From NCBI RefSeq assembly GCF_000764305.2, contig NW_025940677.1, forward strand, positions 62,001 through 126,000: a DNA stretch of 64,000 nt, given 5' to 3'. Under the pieces are notes generated by a model. The model was not told the origin of the DNA. It saw only the letters and a program-made list of their open reading frames with translations, and searched no databases. Each line of letters begins with the position of its first letter. The stretch's first letter is position 1. This stretch comes from Hyalella azteca (taxonomy: Eukaryota > Arthropoda > Malacostraca > Amphipoda > Hyalellidae). The position numbers were made by a program, and so were the translations under genes. Below are positions 41,612-55,100 of the stretch, piece by piece.

Positions 41612-44600
41612 ATGTCATCGAACTTCCAAGACGATATCAATAGCATCCCCCTTGCTGATGATGATCCATCAGGTAATAATGTGCAGCCTGCAAAAAGTTA
41701 ATTTTTCATTGTTGTCAATATCACAGCAGTCTTGCAGGACTTGTATAGAATTATATGAAATAATGCAATTTGAGATAAAATTACACTTTTGTGAAAATTT
41801 AAGTTGAATTTGCTTTTTATTCATTCCCTAGTTGTTAACTTTGATAACTTTGTAGTTTGTACTTTGTAGCCTAGTAATAATGTACGTAGCTTAGCCTATG
41901 TAGGCTACCTAGGTACCTAGTTGCCTGGGCAGCCTGGCACATGGCATCTGGCACCTGGCCATGGATTTGATTTAACTTTGATACTTTGATTGATGTCTCT
42001 GATTCAAAGTGTAGACTGTAGGTATCTCTGATTTTTTATTCCTGACTACAACTGTGAACTGTCAATCAGAACTTCTGCCTATTATTATTGGGAATGGGAA
42101 GAATTTTCTTAAAAATCTGTAAAATAATCACTTATAGGGTAAACGCGGTATATTCCGAATTTCCGACATCGTAGGTAATTCCATCACCTTTCCAGCTTTT
42201 CCTTTATATTAAGCTTTGTTTTAGTTCCATGCGTTCATTGATGGTTGAAATGGTGACGTCATACATTTGCGTGTCGAAATACTGCAAAAACACTAGGTCT
42301 TGGCCATCTAGGTAGTGGGAAAATATTGAGATCCAAAGAGAGACAATGCATGCAGTAGTGAAGTGTTTTGAGAGTCATGTGAAGGCAACAGAACTTACGT
42401 AACGCATACGTTTTTTTTATAGTTTTTCTTTTCTTGATGCGTCCTTAATATGTCGGAATATACCGCGTTTACCCTAGGTTGTTTTGAAATAATTGGGCTT
42501 AAATGTGCCATTTTACTTATTATTGTCTACTGATGAAATTAAGTGAAAATTGTCTACTGTCTATGACGTAGGGTTGGGCCGTTCTCTGAGACTGAAGTCT
42601 TCCTTTCCATTTGTAGATGATGTAGATGTAGAATAAATACATTTTTTGTGATTAGTTCTTATTTTTTATGTAGGGTGAACGCGGTATATTCCGACACATT
42701 AAGGACGCATCGAGAAATGAAAAACTATAAAAAAAACGTATGTGTTACGTAAGTTCTGTTGGCTTCACGTGACTCTCAGAAAACCGCACTACGCGTCAGC
42801 AACAATGAAACGTCACAAAATGTTGCCATATTTATTAAAAAGCCTTTAGAATGGAAACCTACCAAATCCCTATATTCCGTCACTGTGTGTGGCAATATTT
42901 GACACGTGGTGAGTCGTATTACGTCAGCGCTTCAAATTTAACTGATACGTAATGCCAATATCCACATGTTCAAATTCCGTTCGCTGTGTGAGCTGTATTG
43001 GGATACAACACGGCTTTGAATTAGAACGGTAACGAATATTGAACACTACTTAATTACGTTTTAATTAACAGCTATTAGGCTTTTAATTAAGCAAATTTCA
43101 ATTTTTGTACAAAGCTTGGAACGATCTGTGTGTGTCCAATTCAATTTGTGTCGGAATTAGTTTTCATGTGTCTAAATCCATTTCTCAACTTAATCATCTA
43201 TTAATTTATTTACGACTTGAAATCAGCAAATACAAGTATACTCGAAGGATTCCTAATATATTCACAGACTAAAAAAAAGTCTCAAACCATAATATTCTTC
43301 CTATAAAAACAGTTATTCACTATTTGGTAGAGCAAGGTCAACTGTCAAATTTGACACATTTTTCGATGGTCTCACCAGGTGGCATGCATTGTCTCTCTTT
43401 GGATCTCAATATTTTCCCACTAGATGGCCAAGACCTAGTGTTTTGGCAGTATTTGACGCGCAAATGTATGACGTCATCATTTCAACCATCAACAAACGCA
43501 TGGAACTTAAACAAAGCTTAATATAAAGGAAAAGCTGGAGAGGTGACGGAATTACCCACGATGTCAGAATATATCGCGTTTACCCTAGGTGGTTCCCTGA
43601 TATTAAAACATTCCTATTTTTCAGCTTCAGGCACATGCAGTTACACAGAGTCTCAGAAACAATAAGTACAAATTCCACACTTAGTTACTGACATTTATAA
43701 TCAACATTTTTCAGCTTTTAATTAATGGTAAATATGAAACTTGTTCTCTTGAGATGTTGAAACACAAGTTAATCCACATGACTTAATCTAACTACTTCCA
43801 GCAATGTAACATCCACTGTGCAGAGAGTGGATGAATATTGCAAGATCTTTGGCGATGCTTCAGTAGCCAAATTTTTGCTTTCAGAAGATCTTGCCAACAC
43901 ATTTAGATTGAAATTCTTGCATTTAATATATTTCTCAGTCTTTGGCCAACTATTTAGAAAAAAAGTAAGGTTTCCGGTACGTTGGATTGATTACGATGCA
44001 GCGAAGGTTGTCCAGAAATCAGTTACGATGAGTTCCCGCAAAAAAAATGTAAACAACGTTTTTTTGATTGCGTAGTTTTGGGCACATTAGAGCAGTCAGA
44101 CTGCTTTATTACATGTTCAGTTGACACTTGCTGTACAATTGGACTGTTTTTAGGGTAAAATTAGTTATTAGGGGTAACACGTGCATGCAACCTTGTAAAT
44201 AAGTTCGTGGCTTGTAAATAGTTTGTCATTACTTAGCGTAAATGGCTTTTCATTAAAAATTACCCGGCGACGCATCTTAAAAATGGTCGGCGAGGCTTTG
44301 GGCTTAAAAACCCATATATTGGCAACGCTGCTTCCATCTTCTGCGCCCTGGTGTAACATTAGGTATACAAAAATTTGTAATAGAAAGAATTTTTATTATT
44401 GTCTGTGGAGCCATGTTGTCAAGAAAATGCCAGTTTGGAAATTATTTGAAATGTATGTTTGTGTACATCCTTGATAAAGTTTGCATCATTTAGTTACTGA
44501 TGATATTTCTGAAAAATTTAACAATTATTTCAAATTAAATTCTGCCTAGCTTTACAGAATTTTCTGCATGAGCTGACATTATGTTTTATGCATTATTTTT

Positions 44601-46256
44601 TTAAACCATTGTTGTTTTCAGCTGTTCTGCCTGATGAAGGGAGCACACCACGGGACGCTCGGGGCAGCTCAAGACAGTCGCTGGAATCCATCCCTTCTGC
44701 TTTCTCCAATGGATCAGGTGAAAGATGCAGGACTATGTGCTTAGGGTTGTTTTATTTTCATCTCATTCTCTTGTTCTCATCCTCTTGTTCCTAGTCATTT
44801 TTTTTTTTGTCATGTCAGTGTAACCATTACATTCAAATTAGTGCTGGTGTGTTAATAATTAATCAAATTAATAACAATTAATCAAACACTCAATGAATCA
44901 CCATCTGAACCATCAACTAAGAAGCTGCAGCACTTCACAGTTTAATTTTTTTTTTTTTTTTGCAAAGAAATTTTTCTTTTTTTTATGTATGAATAAATAC
45001 AAATTTAGGTGATTGATCTTGAATTAGAGAGTGTCTATTGTTCCATCCAACCCCTATTCTTTAAAACCTCCTGATTCATCATGAGAACTGAAGTTAGATG
45101 TCTAGGTAATATAGGTATATACTAACATGGTTGGTATTTTGGATCAAAGTCATGCTTACTACACATGAGGAACTTTCTTAACTAGTCAATATACAATACC
45201 TGATGTGTACTAATAATAATAAATTATATTTTAACATTGATATTAGTAGGGGATGGTGGAGACCTCACCCCTGATGAGCACGAGGAGAAGGCACGACTCA
45301 TCGCTCAGGTGATGATTGCCTTTATTCATCTTTGTTTAGATAATTGTCCAGGCTGAAGAAGTTATGCTCTGCTTTTGCCTCAAGAATTCAACTAGTTTTC
45401 ATCCTGTTATACCACCTGCCTGAACCTGAGCAACTTTCAAATTAATGTTTCTATTCTCTTGGCGCAACTTCTCTAAAATTGCTATGTTTGCTCGTCTCCT
45501 TACCCTGACAATTAATTCTTTTGTAAATGGAAAAATGTTTCGGTATTTGTATTGCCTTGCAAGGTGTGAGATATTCTGGTCTTTTTAGAGGGATAAATAG
45601 GTGTGAAATTACAGTATCTTCAGCCTGGTACATATTTAGCATCATGATTGCGATGCGATGTATTATTATAGTCTTGCCATATGTCTCTGTCAAAGATATA
45701 TATAGATGTAAGGAATTATCACCATACAGGGACATATTTATCATCATTGTGTAGTACCTATATGATGATGTTCCTGCCATAGGTACCTATATATATATAT
45801 CACTTTGAAATATACCTATTTAGATGTAAGGAATTCTTCCTGTATTGGGACACATTTATTGTCACTGTGTAGTAATTAATTATATTCTAGTAATATACCT
45901 AGCACTGTTAATGATTTAAATGTAAGGAATTATCACTGTCCTGAGACATATCACTGTGTATAACTAATTTAGGTATCACCGTGTATTAATTTAATTTAAG
46001 TATCATTGCGTAGTATTTAACAATATTCTTGTGATAAAATTTCATTTCATTAATTGCTGCGAGTGTGCAGGTGCTGGAGCTGCAGAATACTCTGGATGAC
46101 CTCAGCCAGCGCGTGGACAGTGTCAAGGAAGAGAACCTGAAGCTCAAGTCTGAGAACCAGGTTCTGGGGCAATATATTGAGAACCTCATGTCTGCCTCTT
46201 CTGTCTTCCAGTCCACTTCGCCTAAACCAAAGAAAAAGTCAGTAACCCGCGAGTAA
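41612..46256 (+). CDS. SCOC: Short coiled-coil protein (SCOC / UNC-69 homologue)
   Basis: Golgi and vesicle adaptor of the SCOC/UNC-69 family, linked to Arl GTPases, axonal transport and autophagy. Four exons, GT-AG, phases consistent: 41612-41672 ([20 protein letters not shown]), 44622-44717, 45250-45308 (ending EEKARLIAQ) and 46071-46256, about 133 aa. Exon 4 is the conserved coiled coil ([20 protein letters not shown] then [20 protein letters not shown]), nearly identical to the animal consensus, followed by a basic tail ([11 protein letters not shown]). Exon 2 encodes a Ser-rich linker ([16 protein letters not shown]) not in the short vertebrate isoform. The long first intron holds two inverted-repeat elements. 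A poly(A) signal lies at about 46510. The ATG is the first in frame of an acidic N-terminus typical of arthropod versions. Confidence 0.93.
42135..42476. mobile_element. TA-flanked inverted-repeat element, short copy
   Basis: Ends tagggtaaacgcggtatatt (left) and aataccgcgtttaccctа-type reverse complement (right, ending accctA at 42476), about 24 bp long. 342 bp, non-coding, in SCOC intron 1. It is the reverse-oriented shorter version of the element at 42671-43587. Confidence 0.85.
42671..43587. mobile_element. TA-flanked inverted-repeat element, long copy
   Basis: Same ends (tagggtgaacgcggtatatt ... tatcgcgtttaccctа-like right end) and subterminal sequence as 42135-42476 but in opposite orientation, with about 590 extra bases between about 42786 and 43375. 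The short copy may be a deletion derivative, or the long one may carry an insertion. The two copies form a large imperfect inverted repeat. No transposase frame seen. Confidence 0.82.
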
Positions 46257-49200
46257 AATTAGTTTTTTTTTCTTGTGAATTTTGGTGTGTCTTTTGGAAA
46301 ATTTTTGTTGTTGCCGTAGTTTCAACAAGTTGACTCGGGCATGGAATATCATGCGTGATTGATTAGATTGTGATTTCTAATTAATTTAGTGAAATACTTC
46401 ATTTTGTTCACAGCTTTTTCAAGCTATTAGCTTCTTCTTTGATTGTGGTTTGATTAATGCGGTTTGATTAATTACATGAACATCATATTTTTGCGAATTA
46501 TTTCTTCTAAATAAAAACTTTATTCTAACACAGGTCAAGATTTATGACTTATTTTGATATTTTGTTTCTTTTCATATTTCCTAGGTCTAACTTTCAATAT
46601 TTATAATAATTTCTTAACTTCCCTGATTTAATGCCTGAGATTTTCTGTAATAATAATAATACTTGATATTCTATTCCTTCTTCATTTGTCACACATATTT
46701 GTGTGACATATATACATGACATAGGTATATATTGACATGACATATATATTTCACATATAGGCCACGGGCCTATTTCTTCAATGCCGACACTTCTATTCTA
46801 TTTGTATACCGCTTGATGTAAGTAGAGGTTTGTGAGGTAAATGTGAGATGCATATTGTCAATGATGCTTCTCTCCAACATTTGAGTGGACGGCAACCTCC
46901 CTATCTTCACCTCAGCTGCACACCAACGCCTCAGCCCAAAGTTATAATATTGAAAAGTGTCGCCATCTTGAAGGCAATTGTGTTGTTGGCGTTGCTAGAT
47001 ATATTATTGTTGATGAAACCATTGAAACTTGCCATGCTAAAAAAAAAATTTATTCAAGAGTCCATATCAATGCTACCAAAATTCCTTTTGTGAATTGATC
47101 TTCATTGTATTGTTATAAAAACGAATGTGTTGAAAGTCTCAAAATCACAAAATCTTAACTATAAAAATTAACTTAGATTCTAGAAACATAAACAGAAGCC
47201 CTGCGACATGTACATAGATTTCTTTGCAAAAGAATCTTGGCAAATATCTTCCGCGAAGAACCAAGACAATATATGGAAGTATTTTAATAGGTTGGTAATA
47301 TATTGTTGTTGTTGGTTAATGTTTGTTGGTAATATTGTTGGTAGGATTGAGGAGAGATTAATGACTTTGTTTTTCGTGCAGGGGCTCGTAGTATGGCGGG
47401 CACGAGCGTCCTCGTGTGAGATCTCGTCTTGTCTCTTGAGACCGACGCTATGTGCAGCAGTGCTCTGGTGTAGTAACATTACTTGTACTCTGCATACCAG
47501 CGCTCTGTACATCAGCGCTCTAGTGTAGGAACATTACTTGTACTCTGCATACCAGCGCTCTGTACATCAGCGCTCTAGTGTAGGAACATTACTTGTACTC
47601 TGCACACCAGTGCTCTGGTGTAGGAACATTACTTGTACTCTGTACACCAGTGCTCTGGTGTAGGAACATTACTTGTACTCTGTACACCAGTGCACTGGTG
47701 TAGGAACATTACTTGTACTCTGTACATCAGTGCTCTGGTGTAGGAACATCAAAGTATCCAATGCAGTGTAGTGTATTAAACTTATAATATTACTTAGCAT
47801 GCGAACCATAACATCATGAAGCTGCATATTTATCCTCAGAATCAATCTGTAAGCAGATACACGTGCACTATACTAGGCGCTTGTAGTTTGCTATTTATTT
47901 GCCGCTTTACTACTTGTGTGGGCTCTGGTCAGACATTGAGGTCTTGACTAAAGAGTTATGCAAGCGGCAGGATGTGCATACATTTTACTCTATTACTGAG
48001 AACGTTTCTCACATTGCAGTTAAACTGTCATCGATCTTCTATGTCATCGAACGGATTCATCACATGCTTATAATTATTTTGCCTATTGTATCAGAATTAT
48101 TTTTATTTCTGTTCTGTGTTTAACGTGATTTTCCGCTGTAATATCCTAGTGTAATTGCGATGAATTCCGCCACGCCAGTCGTACCGACGATCGTGGGAGT
48201 GCTCCGTTGTGAGCTATTTGCATTCTTATCATTGTACTTAATTAAGGATTCAATATATCGTCATCTTTTTCAAGCTTAAGGCGAATCTTAAGTCTGTACG
48301 TATAGATGGAATCCTCGATGAAGAAAGTCACTTAGCTTGGCACTTGTGGTTTGCAGGCTGGTCGTTTGCTTGACATTTTATGGTAAATATTGTCTTATAA
48401 TCACGTTCTATATAAAAAATAGGTTTAACAATATTAGATTTAGCGCAAAGTTTGTTTTATTATTGAAGTTTTAGGGCTTATTTTCTGACTAAATTAAATC
48501 GGGACTACTTACATCCCTTAGATTGTTTAGTCTGTACGTCGCTTTACTGAGCACAGGCAAGATGTCTCATAGTGTAGCACATATAAATTTTTTGTGTGCC
48601 TCTACATTGGACTTCTGTTGCCCTGCAACTTTAATGTTTGCTGTGTATGGCGGAATATCCTCCGCCATTACATCCTCTCACGAGTCCGAAATTTTCCTGG
48701 GTTCACGCGTCGAAGATCTGGTATGGGGATGTATACTTTGTGATAACTTGTTTTAAGGCACGAATCTCGTCATTAATTTTAAGCTTTACAAAGGCTCTAC
48801 AGTGAAAATATTCCCGGTACAGCTTGGCTAGTCTATTATAAAGCACAAATTGTATTGATATGACAGACAGTTGCATCCACATGCTCTTACGTCGTCACGG
48901 CATCGCTCTAATTTACACAAGTCTGTACAGTTGAACTCTCTCAGATGATTTAAACATCGTACATGGAATGTTCTGTTACTTCGCTATTATTGTTGTGAAA
49001 GCTTATCCAAAAATATTTCAATTTAGGCCTCCTAGCCCTCTACAACATTTGTGAACAGGTGAATGAGTAGATGCTCTAATTTTTTTTCTTCTAACATTCC
49101 TATTGTGCCTAAACTGCTATTTTGCTTTCTTTACTCCAGATATTAAATAACCTAACTAAGCAAAAGTTATTTATTTTCCATGTTGGAACACAAGAACATG

Positions 49201-49506
49201 AAGGTTGATAGCTCTTCAAATAACGTGCGTTTTGGAATACTCGTTAATTATAAAGACGACTTGTCTCGAGGTTCACTGTTTATTGTTAAAGTTTACACAC
49301 AATTTGTACACTCCTGGCATCGCAGCTACAGCCCTTGCAACTTCAACAACAATCGCACATATATTGTATAGAACAGACGTTTCCTACTCTTAGTCCGTTC
49401 CAGATTTTGATCCTAAAACTTGGACAACTCTAATTGTGATTTAAATTTTTAAGAGTAAAAAGCAGTATCATTCTAAGCAACAATAACTAGGATTGTTTTC
49501 CAGATA
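46257..49506. other. Intergenic region between SCOC and L54 (tail to tail)
   Basis: No gene supported. A 40-bp tandem repeat (gtgctctggtgtaggaacat then tacttgtactctgtacacca) with about six copies, some extended to about 60 bp, lies at 47445-47745. Small open frames (46848-47093, 47899-48123, 48523-48756) have no domain. Confidence 0.55.
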
Positions 49507-52177
49507 TTAGAATCCTCGGAGCTTTGCGATTTTGTTGTTATTGCGCATGTGGAGGGTGCGCAGCCGGCGCCAGTAGTATTTGGTGTTGGGGTCCAGCTCC
49601 TCCAGTGGCAGAGGATGGCCTGGCGAGAAAAATAATTGCAATGACTTTTCAAAAACTACATCAAATGTTAGGAAATTAATACACGACGTCATTACGCATG
49701 GCTTTTGCACGACCCCGGTTGATCAGAGTTCCGAAAACTTTATCTACTAACACGTCTATTGTGTAATTATGAAGTAAAGTTCTACTGTAACACTTGGCAC
49801 GCGCGCTGTATAGTTAATGCCGAATCAAAGCTCTCAAATTCAAACTTATTATTTCAATTGGCCAAAGTATCGTCAAATAACATCAAATTATTGCTCAAAA
49901 TATTGGGGTTATATTAATAAAATTACTGAAATGGCAGATGTTGATCACTACAAAGCCAGAAAAGGCTTTAAATTAAAACAATTCACATTAAATTAAAACA
50001 ATTGCGAACAAGGAGAACAGCATTGCAATGATTAAACTAGTCCAATAACACAAAATTCAAGAGAAATTGTGAAAATTACAAGAAAGGTATGCCATTAGAT
50101 CAAACTCGACGTTCTAGGATATGTAAATAAAGTAACATGGAGTGAACTGTTCAGTTTGAATGCGTCAAAAGACAGCTTGAGCAAGAGGCAAATTACTAAT
50201 GAAAAAAGCATGTGAATGGACCAAGAAGATCTATATATCGAATTTTGCTCCATTTCGGTCACTTTCAGTTGAAGATAAAGAAAAGAATACCTAAAATAAA
50301 TGCTAGAATAGAGTGGTTTCAGTTCTGATGGTCTTACGAAATGACAGAGCTACATGAGAACAGAAAAAGACAAGTAAAGACAACACGTTGGCTACAAATG
50401 AATATTAACAGCTAATTATAAATTGATCGCTACTTCCAGCAAGTTCAGCATCTATTGAATGTGTATTTCAACTTTTGTATTTCAGCAGTAAATAAAGAAA
50501 TAGATTGAATATTGGAGGACCACATAAACTGGTGGTGTGTCTTTGGACATAGATAAATAAAATTAAAGGATTGAGATGTCTAAAGAATTGACAAATATAC
50601 CTGATTGAGAAGCAATTCGAGTTCACAAAGAAAATTATTCTAAAAATTATTCAATAAATTTTTTAATTTTTGACATTATTTCTCTAAAATTTTTAAGCCA
50701 CTTGGTTGATCGAATTTAGTAAAGTGACTTTGTGCTGTCCAGTTGTGCAGTTCTTGTATTTTTTATTATAAAAAATGTAAATCTGATGTGTTGCCTGACA
50801 TGAGTCAATCAAACACAACTGATCCTGACATGGCTGAAAACCATTTATTAACACAAGACAATTTAAAACAACATAATGCTGCTAAATTATATTGAAAAAC
50901 ATAAAGTTGAACACAACCTGCTACAGTGGTACTGCTCACAATTATTAAAAAACTTTTATATATAAAATATATATTATCCATAAAAGTTAAATATTAAAAT
51001 ACCTATATATTTATTTTCAAAATGTAAATTACAAAGTAAACATAGACTGACCAGTGCGAAGGCTCCAGAGCCAGTCAGGATACTTGTGGTCCCCCTTAAC
51101 CTTGATCACAATTATTAAAGTAAATTTTATACATAAAATATATATTATACATAAAAGTTAAACATTAAAATATATATTTTATATTTAAAATACAAATTAC
51201 AAAGTAAACATAGACTGACCAGTGCGAAGGCTCCAGAGCCAGTCAGGATACTCGTGGTCCTCCTTAACCTTGACGTCCTGCCGGTTCTCTTTGACCATGT
51301 CTGACCCACACACATACTGGCGCAGTTTGTGAGTGTCAGTCTCTACTGGCAGGCCCTGTAATGAAGAAAGACTGTGTCAGTCCAGTAGTCCCTGCCAGTA
51401 GAGACTGTGTGTCAGTCTCTACTGGCAGGCCCTGCAATGAAGAAAGACTGTGTCAGTCCAGTAGTCCCTGCCAGTAGAGACTGTGTGTCAGTCTCTACTG
51501 GCAGGCCCTGCAATGAAGAGAGACTGTGTCAGTCCAGTAGTCCCTGCCAGTAGAGACTGTGTGTCAGTCTCTACTGGCAGGCCCTGCAATGAAGCATCTG
51601 GCATGTGATACATGCTTGCATCACTCAAATAAGAGATTTAAATATGCATGAAAACACTTTAATAAGAGTTGGTAATATCATATGGTAGGAGACATTACAA
51701 TTCATCTTTTTTGTCTATTTAGTTTAGGCAGGCCCTGCAATGAAGCATCTGGGGTGATCTGGCATATGATAGATGCCTGCATCATAAAAATAATATAATT
51801 AAACGTGCATGAAAACACTTTAATAAGAGTTGGTAATATCATAAGGTAGGAGACATTACCATTTATCCTTGAGGTCTATTCAGTTTATTGAATTAATTCA
51901 AATTATTATCAATTTGAAAGTGAAGAATAATTTATAAATAAATCTTGAAAATAGGGGATTCAAACTTTTCTATTCTAGTTATTACTAGCAGAAACGTATA
52001 TTCCTTGCCTAATTTACTATACCTACAATATAGTTACAGGACTGTTGTTAAATAGAGTGTTAAATGTTGTTAAATAGTTAAAGTGTTGTCCTCAAGCTCC
52101 TTTAAGTTATGATGAGAAAAGAAAGACACTAAAGAGTAGTTCACTTACATCACGACCAATGCAGTGAATGGCAGAGC
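49507..52177 (-). CDS. mRpL54: Mitochondrial ribosomal protein L54, C-terminal exons (5' partial)
   Basis: Component of the mitochondrial large ribosomal subunit. Three exons on the minus strand, 5' to 3': 52149-52177 (29 bases, SAIHCIGRD), 51220-51355 (GLPVETDTHKLRQYVCGS ... EYPDWLWSLRTG) and 49507-49619 (HPLPLEELDPNTKYYWRRLR, ending KIAKLRGF then TAA). Introns are GT-AG with matching phases. The order LPVETD, YVCGS, EYPDWLW, LEELDP, YWRRLR is the family signature from my knowledge of insect and mammalian L54. The N-terminal exon with the mitochondrial targeting peptide was not found and must lie above 52177, perhaps beyond the LINE-rich region. Both ends of the middle exon are tandemly duplicated. 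Confidence 0.9.
50938..51275 (-). repeat. 168-bp tandem duplication containing an L54 exon end and donor
   Basis: The block 51106-51275 (intron start, donor and about 55 bases of exon encoding the DHEYPDWLWSLRTG end) is repeated at 50938-51105 with a few changes. The second copy retains gcactg|gtcagt. Confidence 0.88.
51356..51600 (-). repeat. 76-bp hairpin-containing repeat copying the L54 exon start and acceptor
   Basis: Three further copies of ctactggcaggccctgcaat then gaag follow at 76-bp spacing (ccctg at 51354, 51430, 51506, 51582). On the minus strand each recreates ttgcag|ggcctgcc, an acceptor with the first exon bases. Each unit also holds a 16-bp perfect inverted repeat, cctgccagtagagact and agtctctactggcagg. 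Confidence 0.88.
51573..51890. repeat. About 150-bp direct duplication in the L54 intron
   Basis: The stretch starting ggcaggccctgcaatgaagc at about 51577 and containing gaaaacactttaataagagt is repeated from about 51727 with moderate divergence. Older than the hairpin array next to it. Confidence 0.75.
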
Positions 52178-55100
52178 CTGCAAGAAGGTAAGCAGATATT
52201 AGTCTTTAAAAAAAACCGTTTGCAATACATTCCCTACAAACATTTGTTCTGCATTTCATGATTAATTAGCGGAATGTGATTAATGAGGGAAATCCAGTTG
52301 TTGAATGATTATCATAACCAGTAGTCTTAGAATGGAGTTTTGAGAGCAAACTATTCTGAGAGTATTTTGCATAGTTTTTAAATGAATTAATTACCATGTT
52401 TTATTCATGAACACAACCTGTGTCCATGTGAGACACATTAATTTTTCACACTGTAAGAAGTTATCTATTAGAGGAAATGTGTGTATGCAGTTACCGGTAC
52501 TTAACAAAGTGAAAATTAAAAGCAGGCCTGTTTTTTCAAATAATTTAAAACTATTTTTAAACTCCATTTCTGCCTTTTTGAACAAAGCAGATGGTCCAAA
52601 AATTCAATATTTAGGCATTGATGTTAAAATTGAGATAAATTTCGAGATTAAAAGCTAAATTTTTGTAGCCATCCAATTTTCCAAAGAAACTGTAGATCAT
52701 TTGAGATACTTTGCAGTGGCTGTCAATTAAAAATGTAATAGAAAAAAAGCACCAATGCACATACAGCACCAGATATTGCATGTCTTGGTGGCAAGATTAC
52801 ATGTACTTGCAATTAATTTCAAATTTATTTTCTAAATATTCTGGAAATAACAATCTAACCTTTTGAACACCTGTTACTCAACAAAGAAATTAGCTTCCCA
52901 AGGCACCCAATTTGAAGCTGCCATGCCATGAAAAATCAACTTAAAGAGGGAGTAATAGAATTAACCATCTAACAGTCAAACAAAATACAAAATGATTTTA
53001 TATGCAAGTCATCCATGTTTTAGGCTTTACAATAGAATTATATATATTCACTTTAATTCAAAATGCACAATAATTATAGCAGATTAGTAGACTTTCACTC
53101 AGAAGTGGATATCATTTCACAATCTAGTAAATCAATTATATATATATGGATGATGGAGCTGGACTCCAAAACGTTTTCAATATCGATTTGGTGAATTTGC
53201 TTGGTGTTTTCTTTGCTTTTAAATTCCTTGTGAACTTGCGATATAAGCAGACTGATAATATAAGTACTTATATACAATCTAGTATTTATGTAGAGATGCT
53301 GAAATCTATGTATTAAAAAGAGATCTATGTATTAAAATTAAAAATTATTCTGACTAGTAACAATATAACTTACTGAAAATACTGCATGACTGAGATCCTC
53401 TTGATATTTGTGAAAGACATGGAGATTTTAATAACTTTATGACAGTGGAAGTTAACATTTCAGTTTAGTTTAATCTGAAAAAAAATTGAGGGAAAATCAG
53501 TAAATCTTGCTATCACTTAACCTGTCTTGCTGTCTGTTTAATCATTATTTATTTGAGCTATGAGATCACATCTATGCAGCCCCAGAACCATGTGTTGGAC
53601 ACTTGCTCACATCAGCTAACGCTAATCTTGCTACATTGTCCCAACAGTCGAGGATATATTAAACCTAGAAGAAATAGATTGCATTACAACAAAAAATGTG
53701 AGAATATATCACTTCTACATCCAAACTTGGAGAATTGTTGTTTTGTGGAATTTCTCAGAACAAAAAAACATTGACATAGACAACTTTACATTTGTGCTAA
53801 CAAATTAGTTTTATTTCACTTAGTACCAATATAGCTTCATACACAATCACTTCATTAATTGTGATTGCCTGATTGGCAATTTCAATATATAAACCTTGAA
53901 AAAAAATTTCATAAGTAAATATATTGTGAGATTGATCTTGCTTCGTAAGACTTATATTGAACAATTTGATCTCCTCATATTTCTATGTCTGCCTGCAAAG
54001 GGGCTAATATGTTAAATGTAGGTATGTAAAAAAATTATCAAAAGGAATATGAAACATACTTGCCCAAAAGTTATATTCAAGTGTAAATTTAAATCAAAAG
54101 ATGCTGGTGGAAATCATTGTTTTACAGATAGTCTGCAAAAATTGTGGGTGAAATTGTGCTAGTTTACTCAATTTTCATGATGGTGAAGATAGCATCTTTT
54201 CACGTTTTCTAATGGTACAATCATCAGGGCTTTACCTACACTATTCTGCATCCCTTCAACACCAAAAGTTTCAAAATATGTTGTAGCTAAAGCTTTAACC
54301 TGGCATGGAATATTTCTTCCTTTTGAGCAGCAACTAGAGCTTTCTACCATATTGTGAGCTGCAAGATTCCCACTAGATGAATTACCATATTAATCAATTA
54401 TTATTATAACTGCACAATCAAGCCGAGAGATTCCAATTGTATAAAAAATTTGTCACTTTGGAGCTGCAATATTCTATTCATAAGTAGGAAAATTACACTC
54501 TAGGCTTCAGCAAGAACAAAGAAATGTTTTTTTTTTCAATTCCAATGGGAGGGTCTTGTTTCAGGTTTTTCCATCTAATATTACATGTGAACCCTTTCAT
54601 TTGATAAACTTCTCAAATTTCACTATGTCAGCAAGTAATAGAGCACAAACAGCAAAAGAGTGGGCACTTGGTCTGTAAACTGCCATCAATGTCAAATGCC
54701 AATAATGTTGCAACAGCAATTAAGTCACTGGCCTTCCACAGAAATGATCTAATTTATAAATAATACTGAATGACATCTTTTTAAAGCAACCAAGAGAACT
54801 TTGTAATGCTTATGTGGTTAATTTACCATAAAAATAGTAGTTTGGACTGGTTTTATGTTGTTTCTAATGACAAGTGACAAGGTTTCGAACAACAAACATT
54901 TATAATCCTTTCTCAGGAAGATATATGTTTTGGGGGAATTTTCATGCAAAAAATAAGCTTCCTGAAAGCAATGGTAAGGGCAGTTTATGCAGAATGATCT
55001 CAATCTGATAAATTTGTGCAGATGTCCATGCAATGCAAAAGGCAGGGTCACAGCAACTAGCATTGACTGCAGCTCACCAGTCACTAATTTGCATACATGA

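Noticed and set aside
51356..51600. CRISPR-like array of regularly spaced hairpins
   Set aside because: The unit is a 76-bp tandem repeat without unique spacers, in a spliced eukaryotic gene, and derives from exon sequence.
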